Shown: positions 24,434 through 37,345 of the stretch, piece after piece | Numbering within the stretch: the stretch's first letter is position 1 | How the letters are laid out: every line of letters starts with the position of its first letter | Assembly: GCA_033002965.1 (NCBI GenBank) | Contig: JAURVB010009451.1 | Location: forward strand, 1-64,000 | DNA: 64,000 nt | Source of the DNA: Piper betle | Lineage: Eukaryota; Streptophyta; Magnoliopsida; Piperales; Piperaceae | Direction of reading: 5' to 3' | Notes under the pieces: model-generated | The model's database searches: none | The model's input: the letters and a program-made list of their open reading frames with translations, nothing else | What the model was told of the DNA's origin: nothing | Translations under genes and position numbers: made by a program

Positions 24434-27400
24434 TCATTGTCTGTCCTTCAAATCAGTTGGTGCCCTTACTTTTCCACTTGATGGAGATTCTCCCTTTAAC
24501 TTCTTTACATCAGTTTTCCTGGCCTTTGTCAGAGTAGCAATTTTCTTCATGAGAATCTGCAAGCAAGCATAGCCTTTACTGTAGCAAGAAAGATAAAAAT
24601 AATATATTGGTGCTCCAAGTTTATAAAATCTACTCCTCAAATAGGAAATTGCTGTAACGAAGGACTAGGACTGCAGCTTTGGACTAAGTAAAATTGAAAT
24701 ACTTCCAACAAGTTTCATAATCATTGGATCATTGAATTCACTACCTTAATTTCATTGTCCATGGTGTTCAGTTTTCCATCTTTCTCCTCACAAATTTTCC
24801 TCAGATTAATGACTTCCTTCTGTATCCTGTCATACAGAAAACCAGAAACATAATCCTCACTTCCAGACTCCAACAAACAATCCTTATCTGTTTGATCCTT
24901 GATGCCAATGGACAGAATAGAGGATTCATCTTTCCCGGTTTCCCCTTACAGTTAAAATCACCACAATTTCCATTGTTGTCTGCATTTTCCTTCTCACCCT
25001 CATTCATCATCTTAGTACCGGAAGCCCACAAGTTTTTCCGCGGGATGGTTCCTCCTGAACCATTCATTTCACTGACGCTGTTTAATCTGTTCAATTGCCT
25101 TGTTGAATTTGCTGCATGAAGAGCTGTATCAGGCTGAAACAGAGAGCCTTCACTGATGGAAAGCCTGGCTCTCGGTTGAGATGTTGACCTCTTTCTGCAT
25201 CCAGTGCTGCTTGGTGAAAATTCCAACACGCTGGCCAAATTTTCATATTCTTGCGACTTGGGAGATGCATGAGTGCTTGATGAGATACTTGATACATGCT
25301 TTAGACCTTCCTCTAATACTTTAAGCCGCAGACGCATTTTATCCTGGAAAAAGAATGAGAGCCAAAATCAATTTAGATGCATACCTAAACACTAAGAAAA
25401 GTTACAGGAAGGACAGTTTTCATATTTCAGATTAGCATAATTTAAGGTTAAAAAAAAATCTATGGTTCAAATTTCTCCGGAACCATTGATGTTCACCTTG
25501 TATGAAAATGTACCATTTTCTACTTGGCCCCCAATTGCCATTTTCTCAAAAAAAAAGAACATTAGCAGATTTGGAACTACAGGCAGTGGATACCAAACTA
25601 CAAATTCAAAAAGTACTACTGCCAAAGGCCATGAAATATTATTTGTTTTCTCGTACTTTGAGTTGAGCTTCGGCCTTAGCTGATTTCTCAGCAGTGGTCA
25701 GTTTTTCTCTCAGCCGCTGCAACTCCCCCTGAAGATGACAAAAAAGTTGTTAAACATTCTGCATTATACTGCTTTTGCATCTTGCCATTTTTAAAAGCCT
25801 TTCCACGTAAATGAGAAATATTGATTTATGAAAGAATCAAGACCTGGAAGTACTTTCTCTCTTCCAACCACTGTTTAATAGGCATGACTTTGTCACTCTC
25901 ATCCTTCCATTCATTTGCCACAACTTTTGCAACCCTATTTGCAGAAACATTAGCCTTAGCAAGCTCTCTTTCAAGAGATCTCCGCTCTTCCTGAAGATTT
26001 CAGTTACTCAGTTCAGACATTCATGCTAAGCATTTTTGTTATATAATGAAATCATAAATATAAAACAGTTTAGAAATTAACTTTTAGATCTGATATCTGA
26101 CGCCGAAAATCACGTATCGCATTGGCTGCTTCACCACCAGCTAGAATGGATTCTTCAAGTTCTCGGATAGTTTGACTCAGTTTCTCTACCTCGTCTACCT
26201 TTAGGCGATATGATTTGTCCAGAATCCTATACTCTTCCTGGAAGTTTTAAGAATAGTAGTTTGAGTATGACTGTGGTGAGTCAGTCTCAGATAACCAAGA
26301 AAATCACACACCTGGTATGTCTCAACTTGTCTCTCCAATTCACAAATATGGTTCTGTGCTTCTTCCACTATTAGTGCTCTTTCTAAAGCAGTTTTTAAGA
26401 TGTCATTTGCTTCAACAAGGGCAGCTTCTTTTGATTTGTTGATACGTTCCAAAGTCTTCTTATCCTCTTGTAGTTTAGCCACCTACAGGTAGTAGTTTTT
26501 TTTATCTATGCAGATTCTATTACATGTTATTGAAAGACCTTCAGCTATGCTTCCTGAATAACATGTCAAAAGCCAACTCACTTTGTTTTTATATATTTTG
26601 ATATCAGCTTCCATGGGTGCAATAACAGAATTAATAGGAATAGAGTCGTCATCCTTTTGAGCGGTGTGGATCCTTCTCAGAGCTGCTTCTGCTGCAAATT
26701 GACCAGCGAGCGCCTCTTTCTTGTCATCAATTAATTTCTTGATTTCAAGATTCTGCATGCCACAGAATACAAATATAATATAAGAGTAATTTCATACCAC
26801 AAAACTAAATGCTGTAAAATTTAAGAGTAATATAATTAAATTACCCTTTGCTCAATAAGATTTTCTGCTAGTTGCAGCTTCTCCTTCACCTTATCAAGAT
26901 CATTATTCAGCTGCAATAATTACCAAAAAGAAAAAACGAATACTCTCTTTCAATAGTTAACATCGAAATTCAATGAGCATTAGTTACAGAGAATCAATTT
27001 CTGGGAAAGGTTCTGTCATATTTAAGGCGCACATCTCACCTGTTTCACTGCTTTATCTTTCAGATAATCATTAGCTTTCAGTGCCTTTACCTCAGCTTGT
27101 GTAAGAGTGAGCTCTCTATCCTTTTCTGTAAAAGAAAGAAAAGGAAATACCTCACTCCAAAAGTACGACAAAGCTAAAATATATTAATGACAGAAGTGCA
27201 GGGAACAAATTTAAAAGTATACTTTTGCAGCCATTCTTTGCTAATACAAAAACCTCTATTTACACTCTAATAGTGTAACCTTGGTTCAAGATAAACAAGG
27301 GTTAATCTTTCATACAGTTTATGTAGAAAATAAATACTAAAAAAGCGGGATGAACAAGCACAATGCTCTGAAACTTAATCTGTAAACTAAATTACAACGT

Positions 27401-28323
27401 GCGAGATGGCTTCTAAGTACAGAGAACGAAAAGAAAACATGTGAAAGTTGCATAAAAGTTTATAACTACCAAATACTAAAATGTAATTAGGAATGCCCTG
27501 CACCATATAATTATTGCAAGATTACTTTTGTATAATATGGAATTTACAAAGTGAAATATCAGATTCAATGTATAAAAGCCATTGTTTACCAAATGCCTTT
27601 TGTAGTACTCAATTAAAGTCACTTGTTAAGAAGCATCTCGCAATTCTTGATAGGGTCATAATGAATGAAACATTAATTTTCTCTCACAAATTCAAGGCAG
27701 AAATAATTCCATTAATCTGTTCTGATTCAGGAATTTACCAAAGACAAAGACAGAGTACAATACACTAAAAATCCAGAACAAATATACACGAACTCTAGGA
27801 AAACACCATCCTCTCCTTAACAAACAAAGAACAATATTATCAACCAGGGCCAACATGAATGCCTAAACAGAAAAATACGCAGCTAGAATCAAAGCCTACA
27901 ACAAAGAAGCAAAAAATGCACAATTTCACCACAATCTAAAATAACATAATACACATGTAAGCAAACTCAAACATGTAAGAACTTCATAAAAAAAGAAAGA
28001 AAGAATCACACCACTCTTCTTAATACACAAAGGATGCTATAGAATTACACCACTCTTCTAAATACACAAAGGATGCTATATTCAAATGACAACAGCTTGA
28101 CTTCCTAAACTGAAAATGAATCAAACATCTACAAGACACAAAAAAGATGAAAAAGAAGAGGCTAACTCTCCGCCACACCCTAGCAGCATGAAACCATAAA
28201 CGCCAAAACTCAAACATGCACACCTCGGAGCAAATTCTGCAATCTATCAAGCTCCAGGACAAATGGGCCTGAAGAGGGTGAAAGGTAGATCCCCGCCCCA
28301 ACCAGCTCCTCTGCTCCAACCAT
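24434..28323 (-). CDS. MAP70: Microtubule-associated protein 70 (MAP70-5-like), ten exons, one-base frame break
   Basis: Coding exons on the minus strand, all with GT-AG borders: 28323-28224, 27125-27040, 26910-26845, 26752-26582, 26482-26312, 26237-26082, 25990-25844, 25728-25657, 25343-24745, 24556-24434. The product is a long coiled coil with the MAP70 landmarks FVLELDRLQN, EIKKLIDDKKEA, QFAAEAALRR, NDILKTALERA, EEYRILDKSYR, VANEWKDESDKVMPIKQW and LRLKVLEEG. MAP70 proteins bind cortical microtubules and shape secondary wall bands. The start is the first in-frame ATG after two stops. Exons 1 and 2 sum to a whole number of codons and all later exons except exon 9 are multiples of three. Exon 9 is 599 bases, one short: a base is missing at the run of four C's at 24942-24945, and the downstream frame is again clear MAP70 sequence. 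With that base the protein would be 563 residues, like Arabidopsis MAP70-5. Confidence 0.9.
28005..28082. repeat. Short tandem duplication in MAP70 intron 1
   Basis: Two adjacent ~38 bp copies containing CACCACTCTTCT and ACACAAAGGATGCTATA. Confidence 0.75.
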
Positions 28324-31010
28324 GTCTTTCTGCCACCAACTCCCAACTCTTCCGTTCCTCTGCTCCAAAAGCCACTACTCTTATAGAAAGCAGCCATCTC
28401 TGTCACTTCTTCCCTTGCTGAGAAGCTAAAACTGGAGAAAGGTCTGTATCAGCTACAGCCGGCTGGGCGGCACCTTTGACACGCGCAACAGACTTCTCCC
28501 CCTATGAAGTGTCATGTCTTGAACACAAAGTTGGCAGGATATTCAAAACACAGCTAGAAGAATACCATCTACTTCCAAATGGTATTGAGAGGAGAAGCTC
28601 ATCTCTTGGGTACCCACGTTTTGGGATCTTTGCAGATGAAGTTTCTTGCTAGTGAAAAAGAAAAAGGTGATGATCAGAAAGCCAACAACTTTGATGGGAA
28701 CTTATTGTTTTTTGGGGTCTGGATCGGATGGTAGCTTTCCTGCTACCAATGGAATAGGAACAGTATGGTGTGCAGGAAGGATATGGGCAGGCGTCATGTA
28801 AACGTAGTGGAGAGCGTTTTCAGTTTCGAAAATAAATGGCTTTTAACTCCTCCATAATTCCATTAGTCTAAAATTAAATTAATTATATATATTAAGCAAA
28901 ATATTTATATCGGATAAATTTTAATTTTATATATATATATATATTCTCATTAAATAATAAAATAAATTATAATAATTTAATATCTTAAATATATGCAGTG
29001 AATAACTTTAAATATATATATTTTATTTAAATGAAAAGATAAATTATAATTATTTAATTTTTTTATTATATTTTTTTCAAAGACAATTTAATAAACTTTT
29101 ATTAGAAAGAAGTTAGAAGTTAAAGTCAGCTAAGTTTGAACCCGTGATCTTCTATTGTGAAAAGAGATTTTTAGTATTTTTTAAAAAATTAACGTTAATA
29201 AGATTTAAACTTGTAACCATATGTGAAGGTATTTTTATTATATTTTTAAATATTCTTGTATTATGATTAATTGATTCTTCTACTTTTAATCTTAGATTGG
29301 TATTGAATTTCTTTTTATTAATATATATATAGAGAGAGAGAAAGAAAGAGAGAAAGAGAGAGAGAGAGAGAGAGTAGATACTAGGATAGTAGGGCCCTAG
29401 GCAAAATGTTACACTACAAGTAATATATATTAGAGATAAAAAAATCAATAAATTATAATTGAATGAGTAAATATATATAGATTTTGATTTTAAAAATAAA
29501 TTTAAATTAAATGAAGAGATAAATTATAATATATTATTTTTATTTTTGTTATATGTTTTTTGCTAAATATCCTACTTTTTATTGTAGTTCCTTTTTTACA
29601 AGATTTTTGTTAATATTAGGTAATATATCGCCCCATTGTATGAGAGATAAGATAATCGAATATTATTGATAGACTCTCATTCAATAAGGTGATAGACAAC
29701 AATGATATAATGTCTCAAAAATAGATTTTAATTTTGAAGATAAACTCTAAGTGAATGAAGTGGAGAGGGTATAATAGTTTAATTTATTAAATTTAAATTT
29801 AATTGTATTTTGGTTGATAGAATTCTAACTTTTTGTCGGAGGGTGAATTTTAATTCCCCTTTCATTGGGAAGAGTTAATAATATGTTATTAATTTTAATA
29901 TGTTATTTTGGGGGAAGAAAGCGGATCTATATATTTATTTTTGCATAACTAATTTTATTATTCTCATTTTCCATGTTTAATACCTGCTGAAGTAACTTTT
30001 AGTATATAAATAGGGTTGTGCATATACATCTTTAATTCTAGTTAACACATTAGGAAGAAATGGAAAAATTAAAGTAACCCTCACCTCATGTAGTATATGA
30101 ACTACACTCATAAATTGGATCTGTGTATGGGTCCTACATAAGGAGATTTATATATGTATAAAAGAATAGCACATTTGTAAGCAGTTAATAAATTCTTAAT
30201 TTTTTTCACATCAATATAATATATTTTTAGATTTTTAAAAAAAAATAGTATAAAAGTATTTTAAAATTAATTTTGTTATAATTCCTTTGATAACAAAGTC
30301 GTATCCGAGCACGCTCAAACCAGAGCTCGCTTTGTTGGTGTTTGTTTGGACCAAGCTTTTAATTGGCTCTGGCCAAGTGTCTATGAATCTATGGTATGCA
30401 AACTCATTTTCTATTATGTTGTGTTGTTTCATGATGAAATAGAATTAAATCATCAATAGTCACACAATTGATTGAATTCTAAAAACTACTACTTAAAAGG
30501 TTTCTATTGGTCTACTTAAGAATTAAGAAGACTTTGATTATTTGATTAGTCTACTTAAGAATTAAGAAGGCTTTGATTATTTAATGGAAACCACTCACTC
30601 CAATTAGTCATGTTAATCCCATCAGTTTGTGTGGATACTAAGCAAGAGTTAATTACTCAGGATTCTATAATTATCTTTTGTCTGATTTCAATGATAAATA
30701 AAAGAAAACATAATGACTAAGTGGCTAACAATGTTAACTCAATCAATCAAATATTGAATTATCACTCTTGGACAAAACATTGAATCACCCTTTTATGAAA
30801 ACCTAATTAAAGTTGAAAGGACACTAAACCTTAACCCATGAATCTTATTGGACACATTCATATTTTTATTAAAACTTGGCCGGCTCTTAAACATAGAGAT
30901 GCTTTTGATCGATTCTCCTCTTATTCTGAATCATTTGCACTATTTATTCGATTACCTAAATAAAATGTTACATGAAAACTGCATATATTACGATTTTTAC
31001 ACTTGTTATG

Positions 31011-31040
<30 letters not shown>
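28324..31040. other. MAP70 upstream region and AT-rich intergenic DNA
   Basis: The first few hundred bases hold the MAP70 5' leader and promoter; no clear TATA box was picked. Beyond ~28,860 the sequence is AT-rich with microsatellites and a two-copy 37 bp tandem repeat at about 30510-30585 (TCTACTTAAGAATTAAGAAG core). No gene is seen. Confidence 0.45.
29331..29374. repeat. (GA)n microsatellite
   Basis: Interrupted GA repeat of about 22 units following a short TA run. Confidence 0.85.
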
Positions 31041-31045
<5 letters not shown>

Positions 31046-31954
31046 ATGAAAAATTGACATTTTATCATCAAAATTTTCTACGACAAAAGACCCATTTTCA
31101 ATTACAAAAAGGTCATTGCCATATAAATTTTCCACCGAAAATTTCACTGTCAGGGCTCGATGGTTGTGGAAGCACGGGGCTGCAAGGGAGAGGGGAGGTG
31201 GCATGGGGAGGCAAGGACCGCAGGGGCAAAGTTGCGAGGTGGCAGTGGACATGGCAGACGAATGGAGCAAGAGACAGCGTGGTGGTGGGCCACCGACAGC
31301 GAAACCTGCGGCTCCACATGATCTCGGGAACCTGCGACCAGCTTAAATGGCCTCGCGTGTAAGCTTTTGAAAAAAATGTGTTGTTTTTTAAAATGACTTT
31401 TAAACTATAATACCAAAAAAATGGCAACATATTTTTGTTACCAAAATTTTCGATGATAATTTAGTGATAAATATATAAAAATAATGGCACTAGTGCAAAT
31501 TTTTTGTGTCGTTAATTTTGCCACAAAAAAATAATGGCTATTAAATAACTAATTAAATTGTCAACCAAAATTTCGATTCAGCAACTAATTTGTAAAAAAG
31601 AAGAGACTAATTTTTCTGTAGTTAATTTTTTGTGTCATTAATTTTGCCACAAAAAAACAGTGGCTATTCGTTGACTAATTAAATTGTCACCGAAATATTT
31701 GATGGTCATTAGGTAACTAATTTAGAGAAAAAGAGACATCAATTTTAAGTGGCTAATTTTTGGTGTCGTCAATCTTGCCACCAAAAATTAGTGGCTGAAA
31801 TATTCTATAACTATTCGGCTGATTTTGGAAACAAAATGACACCAACTTTTCAGTAATTATTCAATGATAAATTTTTTGGTACCGAATTTTGTGACAATTT
31901 AGTGGCAAATTTGCCACCAAAAATTTTGATGATAAAAGACTTTTTTCCACTAGT
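31041..31954. mobile_element. Putative non-autonomous CACTA-like DNA transposon
   Basis: The left end reads CACTAATGAAAAATTGAC and then TTTTATCATCAAAATTTT. The right end, read on the minus strand, is ACTAGTGGAAAAAAGTC and then TTTTATCATCAAAATTTT, so the ends form imperfect terminal inverted repeats of ~40 bp. From 31,430 the interior carries many copies of a TTTTGCCACmAAAAATmrTGGC-like subterminal word in both orientations, as in CACTA elements. The block 31145-31360 is GC-rich and unlike the rest. No transposase is visible. The outermost C is missing on the right and no clean 3 bp target duplication was found. Confidence 0.5.
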
Positions 31955-31959
31955 TATTT

Positions 31960-34755
31960 TATTATATATATATATATACATATATTTTTTCAAATATTAA
32001 TTTAGTTAAATTAAAAGATATTAAAATATTTAATACCTTTCATTACTTGGCTCAAGGAGTTGAGTTAATTATAAAATATATCACTAATAACTCATCAATC
32101 GAGTGCGTGGACTTGTGAGTCTTTACAATCAAAAAGAAAATTTAAAATTTTAATATTGAAGTGTGTTTTTCTCAACTCCTGGGATATTGATGTTATTCAA
32201 GATCCACAATTTACATCTTTTAACATTTTTTTCTAGTTCAAAATCCTAACTCTATTTGTTCAAACTTTTATTTACTTCACAACTCAACAATCCCAGAAGA
32301 TATTTTGCTTGCCCTAGTAATTTCTTGGGCTGCAAAACCTCCATAAAATCATGCTGTTATGTGGGTTTTGTCCAATGAATGAAGTGGCAACTCTTGGAAG
32401 AGACTACTCATGTGGAGATTAAAAGAAGGCTAATAAGTTGCTTCGAAGAACAAATCAGTCCAAAAACAAAACAACTTTGCTTGTAAGTATGACCGAAAAC
32501 ATATGCAAAGAAGACTTATTTCCATATCAGACATGGCCAAATAATATTCAATCGTAAGTGCATGTATTCATACAAACTAAATTGAGGGAAGGAGTTTAAA
32601 AAAAAAAGAATCTTAGAACAACCGTGGCTTTGTAGTATGCAATATATATGAATCAAAGCTTGTTTTCTTAATACTGAAGTTAAAGTACAAGAAAGTGCAG
32701 TAAGAAATGCTTTCTAATGTATATATTACAAGTGCAACAATACACATTTATATGCCCTTGCTTTGATGGGGCAGAATTATTATATGGAGACGAGAAGACA
32801 TCTTAACATACAAGAAAACCATATGAAAGCTAGAACCGGCTCGGCTTGACATAGCCGAGCCCGAGTATGACCTGCACGAACCGAACTCAGCTTGGCTTAC
32901 TTTTCAGAGCGAGCCTATCCGAGCCGAGCTCTAGCCGGGTCAATTCGATAAAAACAAGTCGATTCTAACAATTAAAATGATGCATCTACTATACACTAGC
33001 TCTTTGTTGTTTTTACGCAGAAAAAAGGCCTAAAAAATGGACTGGCTGCGTTGTGAAGTTGAGGCATGTTGGCTACATTTGAAATGAACATCTCTTTTGA
33101 GTTGTGCCTCACTGCAACTCTAAAAAGAAAAGCTGCTTTAGTGACGGAATCTTGCTAAGCTTTAAATTCATGTTATAAACCACATTAAAAAAATACTTTC
33201 ATGTTCATGACAAATATTTTCATTACTAACTTAATCTAAGAAAATTAAGGTTATACTCCTACATCAGCTTCATTTAATTAATATGAGTTTAAAGATGATT
33301 ATATAATGAGGATTATTTTGTCTAATTTACAAAAAATACAACCACGAGATATATAAATAGATGGACAAATTTTACTTGTTGAATATTAATATTACTATAT
33401 ATCAGCAGCTAGTAACACTAAGCAATTTCTATTTATTTTTCATATATTTTCTTGTTCATGGTGCATGTCATGGTCATCTAATGGTTTCCATTGACATTGC
33501 TACCAAAGGGGTGGGTATCAAAATTTTGAACTATTTTTTAGAATTTTTGTCGTCTAAAGTGCCTAATTATTTTAGAGTAAAACGGACCCAATTTTCTGTG
33601 GTATCACAGTCAACCCACCTGTGGCATTTGCTTACTAATCAGCAAGGGCAGTGATTTACATTCTAACCTAAAACCATAGAATACAAAGCAAACAACTTTA
33701 TTTATAGAAAAAAAATTGCAATTGAAAGACATGACAGTCTAGCAATCTGTACGTGAACAAGATATTAAAATCACAGCATCCAAGAAAGTTTGTGCCTCAC
33801 AAGATGTAGGAAACCTCGCAGCAAACTTTTGGTCCTGTGAATTTATAACTTATCGATTATCACTAATGAAGCACAAAGCAAACAAAATTCACCTTGAACT
33901 AGTGCAAACAAGCATCAATCTAAAACCATCATAAAATTTTTGGAAATAAAATACATGGTTGCTAGTATCGAAGAAAATTGTCTCTAGGAGAGAATTTGCT
34001 CACATTAAAGAACACATGAAGATTACAAGTAGAATGACCGAGAGTGCAAAGCTGTTCAAGAATAAGAGTAACTTCGGCAGCCGCAGCAGCATACATAGCA
34101 ACGAAGACAAATTAAGATCAAGCCAAAGCCCACAAACCACAACGCACAGACAACAAAGAGAGGAGCTGCAGTATGTCCAACAGACTACATAGGAAACATT
34201 CAGTAAGAATTTACACAAATAAATTTGGTAGATAGCAAAATTCACAAAAAACAAAAAACAAAAACATAGACAAATAAGAGATAGAGAGAGCAAAAAAATA
34301 AAGCCCAGTATTGGTTGTTGCGGATATTCCATCCACCATCATAATGTTTAAAATTATCCAAGGGATCCCTTCGATGGGTGTGTTAAGCAGCCAATATGAC
34401 GGACAAATTCGATAGAGCAGAGTCAATAGCTAGTGGAAAAATTCAGTGTTGCATTTCATTGATGTTAAGAAAAAATTTTCTACACAAGTCCAAATTCGTA
34501 AACTAGTGGAAAAATCTACCATTTCTAGCTGCATAATGAAAATTGGGAAACCATTTTAATGTTGTATTTTATTCGACACAGTAGATAATACAATCAAACC
34601 TCCCCATTATACGCACACAAAGGCTAGCCCCAAAAAGTTAAATAAATTAGTTTCAATGACAATACTCATCACAACTCAAGAAACTAATGGTACAAATAAA
34701 CAACCTCAACTTTCAATAAAACGGTTATGGCGGGGTGAAAATTATTTGTTTCTCT
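31960..34755. other. AT-rich intergenic DNA, no supported gene
   Basis: The longest open frame (33361-33654, 97 codons) contains only one suggestive word. Around 32,840-32,945 there is a GAGCCGAGC-rich patch of the simple-repeat type common in plant intergenic DNA. Nothing else is seen. Confidence 0.45.
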
Positions 34756-34759
34756 CCGG

Positions 34760-35895
34760 GGTTTTGTGTGCCTCTAGATTACTGTGCTAAAGTTTAAATT
34801 TTTGTAATGTATCTTCTGAAGGATGTAAATTTATCCTTACTGTTGTAAAATATTTTACAAACTATTTTGGCACAATTTATTAAAGGTCATATTATTTGTA
34901 GGATTATCAAAAGATTATCACTAATAATAAAACCCTGTTCTTTGAGTGGCAAACAACGAAGTACAAAATTCAAAAGGCAAAATCTTCTCCTTTCAATCCT
35001 CAAAGTAATGGACAAATTAAATCTTGAAATAAAATTTTGAAACAAAAGCTGCAAAAACTATTTCAGAAAATCAAAAAAATGTTGTCTAGAAATTGTATGC
35101 ATCTTTCCATGGTTTTGTGTGCCTCTAGATTACTAATTGTGTGTTAAAGTTTGAATTTTTGTAGTGTTGTCTTTTAAAGGATATAAATTTATCTTTACTC
35201 TTATAGAATAATTCACAAACTTGGATGAAGTTATTTCCGTTTGACAGCAAACAAGTGATTGTGTGGCACAATTCATTAAAAAACATATTATGTGGGTTTA
35301 GAGTGCCTCAAAAGATTATCACAAATAATAGAACCTCGTTCCTTGCGTGGTAAACAACTCAGCTAGTAGAAAAGTATACAATTCAAATGGCAAAATTTTT
35401 CCTTTCAATTTTTAAAGTAATGGACAAGTTGAATCTTTAAATAAAATTTTGAAACAAATGTTGTGGAAAACTATCTCAAAAATCAAAAAGAAATCAAAGT
35501 CCTGGCTACATGCCTTGCTATTACTACTTAAGTTGATCCCTTTACTAATGATCATACAACCGAATGCATTACGGCATTGGAATGCCTTGAAGAATATCAA
35601 AGTGATACAAGTAAGCATCTCGAACTTTATCGGGAAAAAATAGCACCCTACTATAATAAACACATCTCTACTCACTCCTTTACACCTAGTACATTAGTTC
35701 TTTGCAATACACGTGAAGTCTGAACTGATCTTCCTCAGTCGAAATTTACCTTATTGTGGGAAGGTCCTTACACCATTTTTGACAATGTAGGGAATGGATA
35801 TAATCTTAAAACGGTTGATGAAGATGATGTTTTTTGGGTTAATGCTAATTTCTAAAGCTCTGGCGAGATCTAAATACGGGGACTTTCTCCCTACA
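34760..35895 (+). mobile_element. Ty3/Gypsy integrase relic with partial tandem duplication
   Basis: In shifting frames the sequence reads as the end of a Gypsy integrase: a FIKKHIxxGFRVPQKIITxN-like stretch near 35270-35330, an SNGQVESLNKILK-like stretch near 35415-35455, and a chromodomain-proximal LLWEGPYTIFDNVGNGY-like stretch near 35750-35810. The first part is present twice: 34760-35066 repeats 35111-35490 with small indels (shared start GGTTTTGTGTGCCTCTAG). Stops are frequent and no LTRs were recognised, so it is a fragment. Confidence 0.7.
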
Positions 35896-35899
35896 TAGT

Positions 35900-37340
35900 T
35901 GGTTTTTCTTTATCTTGTTTAAACAAAAACACAAGTTGATTTGATTTTGGCAAGGTTAAGAATTTGGTCACCACTCATCATTTAAAGTTTCCATTTGACA
36001 GGCTCGACTCAAAATCCGCGCAAATAAAACATGATGTATAAAAATAAATAAAATAAGGTTATGGCCCTAATTGGTTATACTTTATAACAACGGTCGAGGA
36101 GGAATACTTGATTAGCCTTGAAACGGTGAATAAAGAGGATGCAACCAGTTAGAGGTCAAAACTCTTAAAGTGTTTGAGAAGTGGACTATACGAGACAATA
36201 ACTGGAGTAGAGGGGCCCATAATGTGCAGCAATTTGAGTGGATTGGACTCTTTAAATGGACCCACCCCCTTGGGTAACATCCTAAAAACTTTGCTTATGT
36301 ACATGAATTTGTATAAGTGAGACCCACCCATAGCCCCGTCTCAGGTATGGAACCACCCGCACCACCTTGGGTGCGTATATCACGTTGGAAAAAAATAACA
36401 AATGCTAGTGTTGTAGTTTTGGATGACTTGCAGCTTGGCTTTGGAATAGGTAGGAGACACCAGCCGACATTGGGAGTTGCAGCACTCACACATGTATGCC
36501 AAAAGTCCGATTTGCAGCTCTTTTCGACCAACAAAAAATTATTATTCGAGGGCACAACTAACAATTATTCATCCACTTTTTTTTTAAGAGCAAGCTATTA
36601 AAGCTTATTTATAAGGCTTTAAGTTAGAACACTTATAAATTTAAGGTTATTAAGTCCTTTTCGTACGGGTGATCCGACATGGTTTAGGTTTGGCTCACCC
36701 TAGTGGTTCGGGTTGTATCAACAGGTCAAGTTTGGCTCGCCCCAATAATTCAGCTTGGCTTTCTTCTATAAATAGTCTCACCCTTTGAACGGGTTCATTT
36801 AAAAGTTATCCACTTTCTCGTTTATTTATAAAAGATATATAGTACTTTATCTTGTAACGTGTACAAGTTATTATATTAATTTGTTTATAATACAAAAATT
36901 ATCTTTAAAGATTTTAATTATTCTTTTTATATTACAAGTTTTAATTTATGATGTTTATTCTATAATTTTATTTTTAGTAGTTGATAAGTGACAACGAATT
37001 ATTTAAAAAGCAAGAGTGCATTGATATAATTCTCATTCTTTTATTTTACATCGCATAAACTCTTAATAAGTGAGGCAACAACTTCTTTTTTTCTCGAACT
37101 TACATGAAAGGTCACCGGTATTCTATAATTTTATACAAATAAGTGTTTATTATTAATTAATAAATTTTAATTTGAGAGTATCATTATAAATATATAAAAA
37201 ATTATTAATATTTTTAAAATTTCTAATTTACATAAAATTATAGTCTACTGGTTACTTAAAAATAAATAACAAAAATAATAATTCCTTGCTTTCAGGTAAG
37301 GTTTTTGGCACTTCTGGCGAATGAAGTTGGAGTGAGGAGG
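35900..37340. other. Intergenic DNA, no gene seen
   Basis: No convincing coding content. 36317-36601 holds open frames on both strands over a moderately GC-rich patch that I cannot assign. Confidence 0.4.
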
Positions 37341-37345
37341 AGAGG

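Noticed and set aside
28020..28406. 128-codon minus-strand frame overlapping MAP70 exon 1
   Set aside because: The true MAP70 exon 1 (28323-28224) uses another frame and ends at a good GT donor; this frame is incidental.
33361..33654. 97-codon open frame containing a FLVHGACHGH word, like the start of plant methylesterases
   Set aside because: Only this short word matches; the following residues do not continue the alpha/beta-hydrolase sequence, and no catalytic Ser/Asp/His context is seen.
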